The notes: generated by a model not told the origin, from the sequence alone. A stretch of DNA of 64,000 bases from Carposina sasakii (GCA_014607495.2 CP053157.1:310001-374000), one strand, 5' to 3'; shown: positions 23,466 to 37,003, counted from the first letter of the stretch. Numbers and translations are program-made.

Positions 23466-24474
23466 ATAGATAACAATATTTCAATAGTATATATTATATA
23501 TACTATAAAATAATAAGTCATTATAATAAAAGAAGAAAAACAAAAAGTCTCTACATCAAACACTACTCTGCACGAGGCTTGCAGCAAAGTCCCTGTAACA
23601 TTTCTTTTTCGTGAAAATCTATTTATAACTAGGGCAGCCTTGTGCCAGTCCTTCATGGAGCAACTGTGGCCCTTTACAGCAAGGAATAGAGTCGGGAATG
23701 GGGTGCGTCGTATCCTGTGCGTAGCGACGTATATATATTTTTTCATAGTGGCCCTATTATATTGATTAGTCAGGCTCCCCTCTTCCGGGTGCCTCGTGTC
23801 TCAGAGAGATTTCTCGATGCTTTTCTTTTGTTTTACACAAATTTACGAGAAACCGGTATTTTTATTTGTCTTTCCAAAAAATGGGATACATATTCGTAGT
23901 GTTTTTCACAGAAAGCCGTAGGTGTATACGATTTGGTTATTGCTCGGTAATTCTATATTTATGATTATGAAATTTATTTTGTTAAAATATACGCAAAAAG
24001 TTTTTTTTAAATTTCATTATATATTGGACAGGTACGCCAATTATTATTTCCACTTCAATTTGATGTACCAATTAGTATCAGACAGTATGTAAATATAAAT
24101 GTATATAAATGTAAATTTTCCCTGTTTTTTGAGTTCGTACATACCTCTCGATAGAAAATGGTGTATCATTTGCTTATAGGTCGCTATAGCCAGCCTTATT
24201 CAAATTGCCAACTTAAAGATAACGTAATAAAACAAATAAAAAAACTTTGCATATTAAATCTGTAAAGTAAACACAAAAAAAAATCGCTTAAATAAATAAA
24301 TATACTAATTGAAGAAAAGACGAAAGTAGTTCAGATAGAACTATTTAATTAATTACTACTATAAAATTTTAATAATTATTAAGTATAAAATATAATATAC
24401 TGAACTAATTCGTTATACATACCTATACATATAATAAATTATCAATGTTTACCAAAAAACATATAATTTACCAT

Positions 24475-24660
24475 AGCAGAAAAAACAAAATGTGGAAATT
24501 ATTCAGGAGTAAAACATTTTCCAATGATAAAAAGTAGCCTATATGTTAAGTGGGACCTGTCAGAATTATATTTCTGAAAACTGCATCGAAATCGGTCGAA
24601 GCCGTTTCTGAGATAAGCGTGCATAAACATCGATCCATTACAATAATTATAGATTAGAAC
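24475..24660. mobile_element. ACTAGTGGACGCCCGCGACT-family repeat, partial
   Basis: GCAGAAAAAACAAAATGT, AAAAAGTAGCCTATATGTTA and TGCATCGAAATCGGTCGAAG match the middle of the family. The end around ATCGATCCATTACAATAAT is shortened. Confidence 0.65.
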
Positions 24661-25759
24661 AACATAATTAAATTAATACTTGCGATATGGACTTTGTTTT
24701 TACGTATGATCACATTATCATATTTTATCATAAAATAAGTATATATCACCCTACATAAACAATAAACAAACAAATTATTTATGGATTGAGAACTCTTAAA
24801 AAAATTGGCGATTGAAAGAACTATCTACTGCGAATATGAACTAAAAATACATTTTGCTCTGCGGGATTTCCCTGCGCATGCGCAGATGATGACACAAGTG
24901 ATACACACATGGACAGATATTATACAGACGTTGCTAAAGGTTTACCATTACATATTTGCAGGTGGATAATGTTGCCAAACGCGTCAAATTAACGGACGAA
25001 ACCAATTTTATAGAAGTAAGTAGCGCCGCTATATTTGCGTGCTTGTATATTTTGTAAGTTCTCAGAACTCGGCAGTCAACAAATGTGTGTCATTTTGAAG
25101 TCCATTACCACTGCGTTTACTTTTTTTTATTCGTAAATGGAAATTTTAAAAATCATTAAGCTGTTTATCATTGTTATTATAATGTTTTGACTGGATTAAT
25201 TTGAAGGGGTTCTGGCAGAATAAGGAAAGATAATTTCCATCATATTTATTGGTTTGTTTGTAAACATGACCTTTCAAAATTGGTGCATGAGTTTTATGAA
25301 GCCAAACATCCACTGCCGACTAAATGGATAGCTTAGCTTAATTTTTTTTGTGGTGTACGCCCTTTCATAAAACGGTCTCAATTGTGTGAGCTTAAGCTAA
25401 ATTAACTTATTTTATAAGGCGGTTGACGATCTACACTTTTTGATATATTTTCATTTGGTTCCATAAAAAAACTATCAGCTGTCATAATGAGGCGTTACTT
25501 TAGTATTATTCGCAGCACCAGCAGAAGTCAGGCAGTTCCATTAACTGCTTACTGAGGCGCTCCTCAATGCCATCCAGTTTTTTTACAGTTCTCTTGTAAA
25601 CTTGAACTATTTAAATATTTAGCCGAGGACTTCAGGTAAACATTGTCTCTATCTTCTTTTCTAAATTAACTAGGTTCTTAGGTTTCATCCCGACACTATA
25701 GTAATAAATGTACTGAAGTACAAGGGTAAAACAATTATTAAATTATACATACATACATA

Positions 25760-25960
25760 TAATCACGCCTTGATCCCTTACGGGGTAGGCAGAGCACCAA
25801 GGGCCGATAGAACCACATGGTGCCACTTCTGACCAATTTTGAGGGTATAGTTGAGATGTACAAGTTCGGTTAGTAGTGACAGGTGGTCAGCCCATCGCCT
25901 ACAAAACACCAAGACCCTCTTGTCCCTCTACTGACTTGTACAGTATGCCCGGGAAGAGAA
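25760..25960. repeat. Interspersed repeat (CACGCCT...GGGGTAGGCAGAG family)
   Basis: ATAATCACGCCTTGATCCCT, TACGGGGTAGGCAGAGCACC and CATGGTGCCACTTCTGACC resemble a repeat I recall as common in lepidopteran genomes. Its class is not evident here. Confidence 0.5.
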
Positions 25961-26441
25961 GCAACTGTAGTATTACGTAACTAATACATAAAGCAAAAAT
26001 GTCAGCTTCATAGATGTATTCAAGTTTATTCTTAATGAAATAGATGAATTCCCTATTCCGAAATGTAAAGAAATCTAAAAGTAAAAGTACCTATAAATAC
26101 GCCGGTTACCTACTGGGTATTTGCGCCATAATGAATTCTGTGAAATATGACTAATTCAAATGATATAAGATTATTGTGTAGACGGCTTGGCATTCTGCAT
26201 AGATATATTCGTTAGCTATTATGATTAGTCAAATCATAAAACCAAAAAATAGGACATAACTGAGAGAAGCAGACTTTCCTTGAGAGTTTCGCATAACGAT
26301 TTGGATTCTTTGCTTTCCATTTGTTATTTTGGACTGCGCTACCCCAGTTTCTTTATACTTTTTAAGAGTACCGTTAAGTGAAGAAATTTAATTTTAAAGA
26401 GACTGATGCATCATTATAATATCAATCTAATATATAATTGG

Positions 26442-26625
26442 TGGTGGGCAGCAGCGCCTCCCGTACTGACAACATACGTAGTCCGAAAATCACACTGAGG
26501 TCACCAACCCGCCTTGCCTAGCGTGGAGACTATGGGCAAAACCCCCTGTGGCAGTAAGCCTTGTGGCGTGCTCTGGGGGAGGCTTACGTTCAGCAGTGGA
26601 CTGCAATAGGCTGAAGAAGAAGAAG
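26442..26625 (+). repeat. GATGAT-type SINE-like repeat, 5'-truncated, GAA tail
   Basis: GGTGGGCAGCAGCGCCTCCC through GGGGGAGGCTTACGTTCAGC, then GCAATAGGCTGAAGAAGAAG. The tail is GAA repeats in place of GAT. Confidence 0.8.
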
Positions 26626-28778
26626 AATATAATATGTAGATATTTAAACTTAGCACAGCCATGTAAAACGTGGCCATAGTACTTCGTAGTCCAGAAGTTC
26701 TAGCTAACCCGTTTAGGAAACACGACCGTGGGTAGGTAATATTTCTTAAAATCTTGTATCTTTTAATCTAATACCATTAAATCTATAATTCGCAGAACCT
26801 TATTATTTACTAAAGCCGATAGCTAAAAATAGGTAGAACCGTTATCAGACAGCATAGTACAGACGGTAGCTTGATTGTGTACACTAAATACTAGACATGC
26901 TAAAAACTTCACGTCACAGATAATTGCGTTTTCCTTTTATAATATTTTATTCTTTACATAAAAAGGTAAAGAGGATGATGTCAAATCAGATTAGATATAA
27001 TAATTGTTGTCAATATTCCATGGTAATTACGCCAATATAAACATCAAATACAGCTGTATATAATACGGTAACTAAAGATGAAAAAATAAATCCAATTATG
27101 GGTAGGTAGGTACACAAAGCCTTAAAATAATTCATTTCGCCATCTTCAGTTAAAATTGTCGAAGATTTGACACCACATGACGCAAATATGTTGGGTAAGT
27201 CCGACAAAACTGTGGGATACTTCAATAAGTTTTAATGTAACATGAATCCAATAAGCAAGACAGAGATTCTCATGAAATAATCTGATAAATACAGTACTGG
27301 TAATATCTAATTTTCCGACTGATTAAGTACCAATGTGACTGATACCTGTAATTTGCATACATTTGGTCAGGGTATCCCACTTAGAAAAACCCGTTATACT
27401 GGTAATAACAGTGTCATTGGGAAACGACTTTAAATATATAATATTATTAAGGAAAATCTTAGCAGGAAAATTTGCTTATAATAAAAAAAATCAGAAAATA
27501 AGGGTTTAATAGTTAACTAAAAAGAAATAGGTTTACGACTTATTTGTGCTGAATCAGCGAATTAAGTGTGATAACTAAAGTCGTTGCTGGCTGTCCATCG
27601 TCTCGTGCGCAAGTTAGAGCGAGATGGATTGAGGAAAACGTAAGAAAAATCGTAAGAACGATTTCTATGAATTACGCTGTCGGTGATATGATAAAAAAAC
27701 GATTGACACCGTGATAGCTGTGTCGTATTTGGGTGATAAAGTGGTTGTTATGATATGTTAATTCTTTTAAATGTGAATAATCTATTTACTGTCTGTAAAT
27801 ACTATACTTTTAACTGTATCAGTGTTGATAACATGGACTCTGTTTATTTATTTATCTTTAGTTTCAACTAAGCTAGTTGTTCTTCCTTTAGTTTCTTTAG
27901 CTTCATCTTCTAAATCATCTATGACACGATAATTTATATCAATTTCAGTGATAATTAAATGGTTTATTTGTACAAGCTAGTTCTTATTTATTCCGAATAA
28001 TCTAATTGTGAATCATAGACAATAATCGAGATTTTTGACACGCGCATAGTGTACATTCTTTTACATTACGACGAATTGAGAACCTCCTTCTTTTTTTGAA
28101 GTCGGTTAAAAATATACGAACATAAATATACTTAGATTTTCAGTTTGTCATATGACTGGCTCTTATATTTACATAAGTTGTTGTATTTATTTGCTTACCT
28201 ATTGACAATGTCATCAGTTATAAAATGGTAGAGGCATTGAAGTTTTTGCTTTGGGTTTTGCGTAATTGTTCAACAAATTAAACCTGTGTACCTATTTTTT
28301 CTATGATTGTAATTTTGATTTTTTTGATTAAAATTCTAAGTACATCTTAAATATCTATTTCAGTATTTTTAAAATATTTTTTATTCCAGTTTTTAATTTA
28401 TTTATCTTATGAATAAAATTTGTTGTCTGCTATATTATTTAACTTTTTTTTTACAAAACAATTTATTTATTTATATTTATCTACCGCTAAATTCGATTAT
28501 TATTGTTGTATACGATTATATTATTTTTTTACGAGCGACCTCTGTATTGTAGGTACCAGTCAAGGTTGTACAGCAAAATGTATATTTTTTTACTACCTGC
28601 ATGTTATGGTAATATAGTATTTTGATAATCCAGTTATCTCGGAATTCCCTCAAAACTGTATAGCAAAGCATAAAGGAATGATTGCGTAAATTGCTTGCGA
28701 AAGATAATATGACAAAGGGCATATGGGTGCTGCTATACTACGAAATCTAACGTTTATCTGCCTACAAGGGCTATGATA

Positions 28779-29068
28779 TGGCAGAGGCATAGAGGAATAA
28801 GATGTCATAGAGTGCTAATGTCATACTAACTGTTTCGATGCACCATTAGACTTTTCGGTGCCTAACAATTCCAGTCCATGACACTTAGATTCTATTAGTG
28901 TAATGTATAGTAATGTACTACATTACTAATATATTGTAACGTATAGTAATGCAATCTAAGTGTCAAGGACTGGAATTTTGAGGTACCGAAAAGTCTAATG
29001 GTGCGTCGAAACTGTTAGTATGACATTAGCACACTATGTCTACATCTTATTCCTCTATGGCAGAGGCA
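28779..29068. mobile_element. Long-TIR MITE with 11-bp target duplication (Mutator-like?)
   Basis: TGGCAGAGGCA at 28779-28789 recurs at 29058-29068. The 268 bp between form two long inverted arms starting TAGAGGAATAAGATGTCATA, with a short AT-rich loop. A long TIR with a 9-11 bp duplication is the Mutator pattern, but there is no transposase to confirm it. Confidence 0.7.
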
Positions 29069-30678
29069 TTGAAATGTTCGAAATTTTCATTAATATTATG
29101 GTAAGAATAGACTAATAGACATCATTAATGGAATCCCATGGGTCAACGGGAATACACACCTAGAATCCATTAATACCATATTGAGATTAAAGGCAAATGA
29201 TATCTACTCAAAATAATATCTACTGAAAATCTAGTTGTATACATAATATGTATTAATAGAGAGTGTTCTGATAAGTGTTTTGTCACACTGTCAAGATTAT
29301 CACAATTGACTGAACCTTGACCCAGAGGATGCAGACAATGAGCAATCGGCTCTGTCATATTCGATATCACTATGTCAAGTGTATGAAGCTCATCAGTTCA
29401 ATCGCTATGATATGGTTTAAGTTTAGTAAGATCAATGTTTTCTTTTTCGCTATTGCGACAAAGGAGGGTTACGTTATTTAACTATTCCCATCTACTTCTT
29501 CTGTCACTTCCTATGCCAATAGACTTTATAGACGCATACTTTTTTATTATACGCATATTAGTCATGGTTGTATGACTTTACTGCGACTTTTGTCTTTTAT
29601 TATATTAAAATTTTCATTCCCTTCTTTCTAAGCGTCAATAATAATTTTTATATTTTTATCACCTTTTATAGCTCATACTCCGATTTACAAGAATTTTTCA
29701 AAATTTTCTTGTTGAATTTTAGGTTTATGTTTTATGCAAATAATAAACCTTATGCTATTTGTAATAGAATGAAGAAAAGAAACGAAACGTGATCATCAGC
29801 GTTAAGATTTTGCAAACAAACATGCACTAAGGTCATGTAAACATACAATATCCGTTTAGTACTTTTGAGTCAAGCGACTTTGATACTTAAAGCAGTCTAT
29901 TTATGGTCCATTAATGCTGCCATGCTATCAGCCAAGTCACGTTTCAAAATTACAAATGAAACGTGAACAAAATAACAACATGGAAACACGAACGAAGACG
30001 GAACTAAGAAACAGACCGAAGAAAAGTAACTTTATGGAGTTGAAAGTGGCGCCGCTAAGTAACAAGCAAGTCAAGTAAATAATAAAGTAATTTGCTTCGG
30101 TACTTTGCAAGTGCAATTTTCTTTTAAAGTTTAATGTAGGATTCAAAGGATTTTTGTGTAACTCCTAGCTATTTATAAGTAATACACCTTATATACATAT
30201 TATATATAAAAGGGACCAAAGTAAAGGTATAGGTACTAAAATCACTAAAACTTTAATTTTAAAACCGCAATACGTAAATTTGTTGATTCGCAAGTTTACG
30301 CAAAATACCTGGAATCCCGCGCACGCGCACTCTGAATATACAATTAATTTAAACGTTATCTCTGCAAATGAAAATGAACTTTTATCGTTATAAACGTAAA
30401 GTCTAATACCCTTTGCGGGCGATACAAACTGCTGGCTTCAGTTCAAATCGGATGAGTTTAACTTTGGACAGTGCACTTTTATAACAAGGTGTGGCACAAG
30501 GAGCTACCCTTGGTCCTGAACTATCCAAAACATTTAAAAAATACATAAGGGGCCCTATAAAAGTATTTTAAAAATTACAATGATGTTCAATACATTTTTC
30601 TGTCAAATGTCGTTATTAACGAGTGTTTTTATAGTACACGCGATTTTTATGTAAACCGTGGAAACGGCTTGTTAAACC

Positions 30679-30743
30679 TTTTACTAACTAAGATTTGAAC
30701 TTCCGAATAGTGACGCCTGATACAATTAAATATTTTACTAACT
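30679..30743 (+). mobile_element. SINE-like long-stem element (copy C), 5'-truncated, 11-bp target duplication
   Basis: TTTTACTAACT at 30679-30689 recurs at 30733-30743. The 43 bp between consist of the family's 3' tail TTTGAACTTCCGAATAGTGA, CGCCTGATACAATT plus a short A/T end. A 5' truncation with a target duplication points to retrotransposition. Confidence 0.75.
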
Positions 30744-31980
30744 CCTTATCACACAATACAAAAACCTGTAGATATTACGGTACTCAAGGAGTCATCATCA
30801 AGGACTCATTTCCTTTAGAGAATACCTTAGTATATTGTTTGATTGTATAAGTCTTATACGAAACCCCTACTACCTGTATTTGTTATATTAATTTCCAATT
30901 TCGTAAGAGGAATCCTTGTAAATTTGTGAATGCTATCGTTATGTATCCAATCATTATTCAAGATTCCTTCAGCCTCATCCAATACCTAACCAAAGATTCA
31001 ATCCACCGGCTTTCCGATATTTTTCCGTCATTCACCATCTGTACCCAAACGTAAATAAACAAAATTGTAGGTATATAAAATTTTGTATTTTTTATCATCG
31101 AAATAATGATAAACAAGATACTCGCAGTTTTTTTGCAGCACAAAGGTGTCCTAAAAACGTGGGTGCAATAAAAGGCAACATGTTTACGAAAGTCCGTGTC
31201 AGGTTCTCGAGGTACCTCTCCTTGAAGGGGGAGGAGGAGGGGGGGTGTCTTGCAACTGGTTTTGGAAGTTTTTGGGCCTTAGGTACAAAGTACAATTGGC
31301 TGTGCCAACAACAGTGTCGTTAAACGCAAATTTAAGCTGGAGGTGAACTCCAAATCAGTTATGACTATGTCGGTCGGTATAGGTAATGTATAAAACCGGA
31401 GCGATTTAAATCAAATTATTTTTACTTGACTAAATGTTTGCTTTATTGTTGCTATGTGGAGTTTGACTCTCGGTTAATTTGTGAGGCTTGAAAACATTAC
31501 ATCATACAGCTTTGGTCCCGAACGGAGTAGTTTTTGCTGCGGAATCAGAAAGAATCAGAATCCATTAGGGAAATCTCACAGATACATAGAGCAAAGGTTA
31601 AATGACTTCTTAACTAATCAATGCACTTTGGATTGACTAGTGACATAAAAGGAAATAATACCTATTATAATTATTTTTTCAATCATGAACAGTAAAATAA
31701 CGAGTTTCGACAAAGTATGAATCAACCATAATGACGTTAGTCTAGTTATTACTATTACAAGTCGTTTAGTCATATTAGTAACTATATTTTCTTATCCTAC
31801 CAAAAACACACGTGTTACCGAAATGGGATAGCCAGAACCGGCGGATAGTAAAGGATATCCCACAATAATTTTTAGCGTAGCGGGGATAGATTTTTTATCT
31901 ACCTTATCGCCTCAGAGAAAGCCCGAATTCCTTAATCGTCTCGTTACAATATTCACGTAGATACTGTACAAGAGTGCACA

Positions 31981-32253
31981 ACTTTGGAATAATAATAAAA
32001 TAAAGAAATAAATATTCACACACTTCACAACACATTGACCTAGTCCCACACTAAGATCCCTAAGGTCTTGTGTCGCGGGTACTAAGCAACGGTATATAAA
32101 TACATAGATAAGTATAGAAACATCCATGACTCGGAAACAAACATCGATGTTCATCACATCAATGTTTGCACCTACCGGGATCCGAACCCAGGACCTATGG
32201 CGTCGCAGGTCGGGCCACTACCAACTACACCAATCGGCCGACTTTGGAATAAT
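31981..32253 (-). repeat. tRNA-derived SINE C, full length with 13-bp target duplication
   Basis: ACTTTGGAATAAT at 31981-31993 recurs at 32241-32253. Minus-strand reading: GGCCGATTGGTGTAGTTGGT (box A-like), CTGGGTTCGGATCCCGGTAG (box B-like), GACACAAGACCTTAGGGATC, then an A/T-rich tail. Confidence 0.88.
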
Positions 32254-34137
32254 TTTGGGAGTGTAATACATTTTTAATTGTATATCGGGTATTTGCACAT
32301 AATAATAAGTGTCTAATTTAACTTCAAAACATAAAGGTGGTTGATACATTGTTGGAGGTTAAATTCTCACATTTTTAGAGCGTGTATGGATATGTCATTT
32401 ATTTCACATATTAGTCAGCACAACCAACTCTGAAGTGTTTCTTCAGTATTGACACTTTAATATGCATTTTGAATTTCGGATGCACAAAAGAATACGTGAA
32501 CTGTGTATTTAATTTGCCAATGACCGGAATATATTTTCGAATTCCATTAAAATTGATGAGGTGTCAAATAAGCTTCACGAAATTGCAACCTCATTGGTGT
32601 TTTTCAAATTTTTGGGTCATACGAATTTTAATTGTTTCTAAGGATTTGTCAGGATTCTGCTTGCGGGTCACGTCGGAATCCTTGGCCTACCTGATGCTGT
32701 ACTGCAGAAGGTCGACCCTCGACCTCGCACAAACGCGACCGGCATCCAAATTTGTATGAATCATTTTTTATAGCTCATGTGTCGGGTCCACAAGGCCGGT
32801 CCTGCGTTGCATTGTCAAACTCACTGCCAGTTTTACATGTTTGTAACTTGAAAGGCGTTACCCATATACATTATTTATCAACAGCAGAGATAATAATATT
32901 ATCTATGATTCTACGAAGTTTAGTGTTTAATTACTAGATCTTAATTTTTCTCCAGTACCAAAATGTACTTAACTTAAATTCTGGGTTGATACTCATTAGC
33001 AATATTGTGGATATAATAATCGCAATGATAAAATTTCATATTTCTTCAGCTGTAACATACAATATAGGTCATAGAATAAAACATAGTACAAACCATGAAA
33101 ACAATGTTAAGCTATTAACAGATCCGAAGGATGCTGAAGCAATAACGAGGATGTACACCAATGGCTGATTGTGGTAATTCAGCGGATAAAAACAATTGCT
33201 CAAGATGATGAAAAAGTATGTCTTCCTCACGCTACCTGTCAATGCCATGGCTAGTCATGGTTAGCAATTGATTAGCTAGCGCTAGTTTTAACAGAGAGGG
33301 CTTCAAATAAAAAGAATTTTCAAAATGTAATAGGTAAAATTTGTTATGGCAAATCTGGGATGCAGTTTAACTAGAAAATTTTACCACAAATTTTTATAGA
33401 TAGTCAATTAGTTTATTCTTAATTTAGAACCTATCGTCAGTCAGTATTTTTTTATATTAATTTGCAATAGATATAGTAACCTTTGTTAGAGTAATAATTG
33501 AAAGTAATAATGGAAGCCATTCCATCTAAAATAAGTCCGTATTTTATTATATGAATGAAATAACTAGGCTCATCGCAAATATTATCAATCTTCTTCACTA
33601 TGACAAACGCCATATACGTGAATATCGTAATTTAAAAAATGCACAAAATTATAACATTATCTATCATAGACCAATTTATCTTTAATCTACTTTATTAACA
33701 TCGAATTATCTATTGAGGATTTCGTTCATGATGATCATGGCCGTGAATGCCCGAGTGACTAGTATGACGTCTGTAAATAGTGTAATGTCCAACGCTACAC
33801 GTCCGTCCGTTTGTCTCTCGTCATGTTTACTACTGATAATGACAACTAGTAATCCTTGACTCCGATCACAATTATCTGGTTGCCTGGCATCACTATATCG
33901 ACTACTTGACACCGTTGCCTAGTCTATTTGGTGCCACAACGCCGGCGCACTTTGCGATAACGCTGAGAATACTTTTAATGAGCAAATTGCTGAGAAGTCT
34001 GTTATTAAATCCATTGGAAGACTGGTTTCTGCATTGTAATTAATGTAATGGTGATTGACTTAAGCCTCTTGACAGATTTTACCACGATAAACAATATTTT
34101 AGGCATATCTAAACGGATTTTTTTTCTTATATTCCAG

Positions 34138-34345
34138 GTTTATAAAACCAGATGAAGTCGCCAAGCTTTGGGGCCAACTGAAAGACAACAAGACGATGAC
34201 CTTTGAGAAGTTCAGCAGAGCAATGAGGTATCACTACAAGCAGGAGGTGCTGGAGTCAGTGCCGAGTATACGGCTGGTCTACAAGTTCGGTCGGAAGTCT
34301 CCCAACATCGAGACGGACAACCCTAACTTCACCTCAAAGCCTTGA
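34138..34345 (+). CDS. ETS transcription factor, ESE/Elf3-like, coding exon 2
   Basis: Completes codon 290 and encodes residues 291-358, ending in TGA at 34343-34345. It carries the second half of the ETS domain: VAKLWGQLKDNKTMTFEKF, then the recognition helix with the two DNA-contacting arginines in RAMRYHYKQ (Arg317 and Arg320), and RLVYKFG at 335-341. A 17-residue tail follows. LWG, MTFEK and RAMRY match Elf3/Elf5/EHF better than the SPDEF, E74 or Pointed ETS domains as I know them. The total of 358 residues is close to human ELF3 (371). The reading frame closes exactly across the splice, which supports both splice sites. Confidence 0.95.
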
Positions 34346-35439
34346 ACATATTTAAGTTGCAACGATGCTCAGACCCAAAAATGAACACAAGGTATTTAAA
34401 GATCTGAACAATTCAGAAGGTATTATGAATGTTTAAATGGATTTCGCTGTAAGGTATGGTTTAGATAGGTGTATGGAATGAATGTTAGGAAGGTTAGGCT
34501 CAATGTGGGAGGTTTGAGAACCTCTCGATCCTTGTTCGATGGTTGTTTAATGTGTTGACTTGTTCGGAAGAATCCGTCAATTAAAGGTTGTAAACCCTTG
34601 TTGAAGTGTCCATATTATTTTTAAAGAATCTTTAGTGTGATTTGTATCCTCCATGAGATTTCGCAAGGCCAGTCGCGGTCTACAGGATTTTTGATATAGT
34701 ATTTTTGAAGTTTTCAATGTTGTTACCAATTTATGATAGTGAAAATAAGATTATTGAAAATAAAATTAGTCGAACGTAATATTTCAATGACATTCCAATT
34801 TTTGAACTAAGTTTTATTATTGTATAAGTTGTAATTATTATAAAAAAATCTTTTGGAATTCCATTTTTTTAGGGAATAATGAAGTTGCCATACTTTTAAT
34901 TTTATCGTTAAGATATCGACAGAATTGTACTTAAATTCGAATTTAATTCATTATCTTTAATCATCTTGATCGTTATCACGTTGTTTCATAAAGACAACAC
35001 AGCATAATATTATGCGTATTATTTATTGTAATTATATTTCTCGGCGTTTTTTAAATTAATGTAATCAAAGTAAATTGCAAGAAGGTGCAATATCTATCTA
35101 TATATCTAATGACAAAATAGATGATCTGCAGGCCAAAGATTAGATTTGAATGAAATTACTTTTTAAGGTTTTGGATTAAAATATATTTTTATCATACAAT
35201 GAAGTAAATCTCGATACTAATTCGTTTAATTTAAAATAATTAGAAATAAGTTAATCGACTCTCAGGCGAATGCTGTGATGTTTACATAATATTATTTTAT
35301 TCGATACTTTTTATTATTTTAATAAGGTTGTATTAATATTTGAGTATAAAATATTATTTTGATAAAATGTCAGCTTACATGAGAAAAGTGACAAGTTAAC
35401 ATTTCTGTAATCCATCTTCTTGCGGCGTTGTGAAATAAA
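34346..35439 (+). other. ETS gene 3' untranslated region (probable)
   Basis: AT-rich sequence after the stop. AATAAA occurs at 34759-34764 and 35434-35439. The latter is followed within about 25 bp by the GT-rich TTTTGTCGTGATTGT, making it the better polyadenylation candidate. The exact end is not provable here. Confidence 0.45.
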
Positions 35440-36856
35440 TAATTCAATGAACAATATTTTGTCGTGATTGTATTAATTTTTAAGCTTTTTATTCATTATA
35501 AAATTATTTTACAAATGTATAATTTTGAAATAGAAGAAAATAATTGTGTTTTCTGTAGAGTATGATAAGATTTCATGACAAAACACTTAGACTGGTTATA
35601 CTAATATTGGTACATGTATGAGACAACAAATAATAATCTATTACTTTTCTAGAAATGAGTTTTCATCACGAAAAGATTATGAATCAAAGTCAACCCTTAA
35701 AATAAGTATAAGTAACTTAAATAATTACAAAGTACAAAAATGGTGTCTTAAATCTACAACGAGTATTGTAATCTAGTGACAGCGTTTATTTTTTTAATAT
35801 AATTTATTTGTCATAAAAAACATACTTATTTTTGGGGTAATTTGATTACCTAAGTTATTAATAATATTACTATGTACTTAACAAATTCGACGACTGATTA
35901 AATTATAGCTCTACAGTTTCCACAAAACTAGTTATTTTAACCACAAAATTTTTAAAACCTTTAAAATCAATGCTATATTATAAGAAATACGTAATTTAAT
36001 GATAATATTATATACCTACCAATAATATAAAGAAATATATTATTTATTTATCTCATTACAAATAAGATATATTATTTTATTTTTATCCAGTGATTACATC
36101 TTTGTCACAAAATGTGCAATTAATTACAATGACAAATTATTTTTTTTATAAATAAATCCATTTCACCTTCCTCGTACGTATGTATGTTAATAGATTTACG
36201 AAACTAAATGTTATATTAGTAATAATTTTAATGTAATTTAGTATAAAATAATTATATAAATTGCATTTTTACCTCCCCGTTATTTATGTAAAATATATAT
36301 TTGTTAAGTGTTAAAACTTACATGTCACAAGTAGGTAAACAATTTTTAGGATAGGTAATGACGAGTTTTGTCAATATGTGCAATCTAAGAAAGAGTTTAT
36401 GTATTAAATGAGACTTATGAGAAAATTGAGAAAAATATACGATTTGTGAGTGTGAAAAACATATGTTTTATTTCCCATGTGAAGTTACGCATTACGAAGA
36501 ATTTTGACAGTTATTCCTTACATTTTACTGTCAGATGTCATTTTTTAAACTTAAGCAAGCTCTGTATCATCTTTCTGCATCTTTCCATTATATCCTTCTC
36601 TTTATTTCGCACATAGCACGCCATATAGAATCTTACCTCAGCTAAGGTATCAAATAGACTATTTATTTTATAATATATAATATCTTAACTAAGATAAATT
36701 TATTAAAACATTTCTCCATTAATATAATCCGTTAGGATATGGTTGATCGTTTCATCTTTAAACATTGTGCTGAGGGATTCAGCTTTGTTTGCCGGGATTT
36801 GGCTAGCGTATAGCTATCGGGATGAAAAATAACGTTGCCAATATGTAATTTAGAAA
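35440..36856. other. No gene recognised
   Basis: Very AT-rich intergenic sequence without a recognisable gene or repeat. Confidence 0.5.
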
Positions 36857-37003
36857 AGAGATGGTAAAATTCGTCATCTGAGTAATTGACCCGGTAGCTC
36901 AGTGCTTAGAGCGGCTGGCACGGTTTGCGGTGGTCGTGGGTTCGATTCCCACTCGGGTGAAGAATTTTTTCCATTTCTTTATTAATAATTTTATAGACTA
37001 TTT
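36857..37003 (+). repeat. tRNA-derived SINE A, full length
   Basis: Leader AGAGATGGTAAAATTCGTCA, box A GGTAGCTCAGTGCTTAGAGC, box B GGGTTCGATTCCCACTCGG, then GAAGAATTTTTTCCATTTC and TTTATTAATAATTTTATAG. The leader and tail are shared with 56574-56711. Confidence 0.82.

Larger units (their letters stand above)
15430..34137 (+). other. 18.7-kb intron of the ETS gene
   Basis: It begins GTGAGT and ends in a T-rich tract and ATTCCAG. It interrupts codon 290 (phase 2), inside the ETS domain. It holds a LINE fragment, several MITEs and SINEs, and one GC-rich patch near 20.1-20.3 kb. The stretches 15430-17450, 17839-19222, 22531-23143, 24661-25759, 26626-28778, 29069-30678 and 32254-34137 show no gene or repeat that I recognise. 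I found no convincing alternative exon. Confidence 0.9.

Noticed and set aside
24872..24885. CTGCGCATGCGCAG palindrome, matching an NRF1/ewg-type binding site
   Set aside because: A single isolated match in an AT-rich intron with no nearby start site. It is kept here only as a note.
31095..31295. A proline-rich 66-residue minus-strand frame
   Set aside because: It derives from a local AGG/GGGG-rich patch. No start context, domain or splice signals support it.
32469..32759. A 96-residue open frame in the ETS intron
   Set aside because: No domain, no repeat structure, TTG start, and no splice-site context that would join it to the ETS exons.
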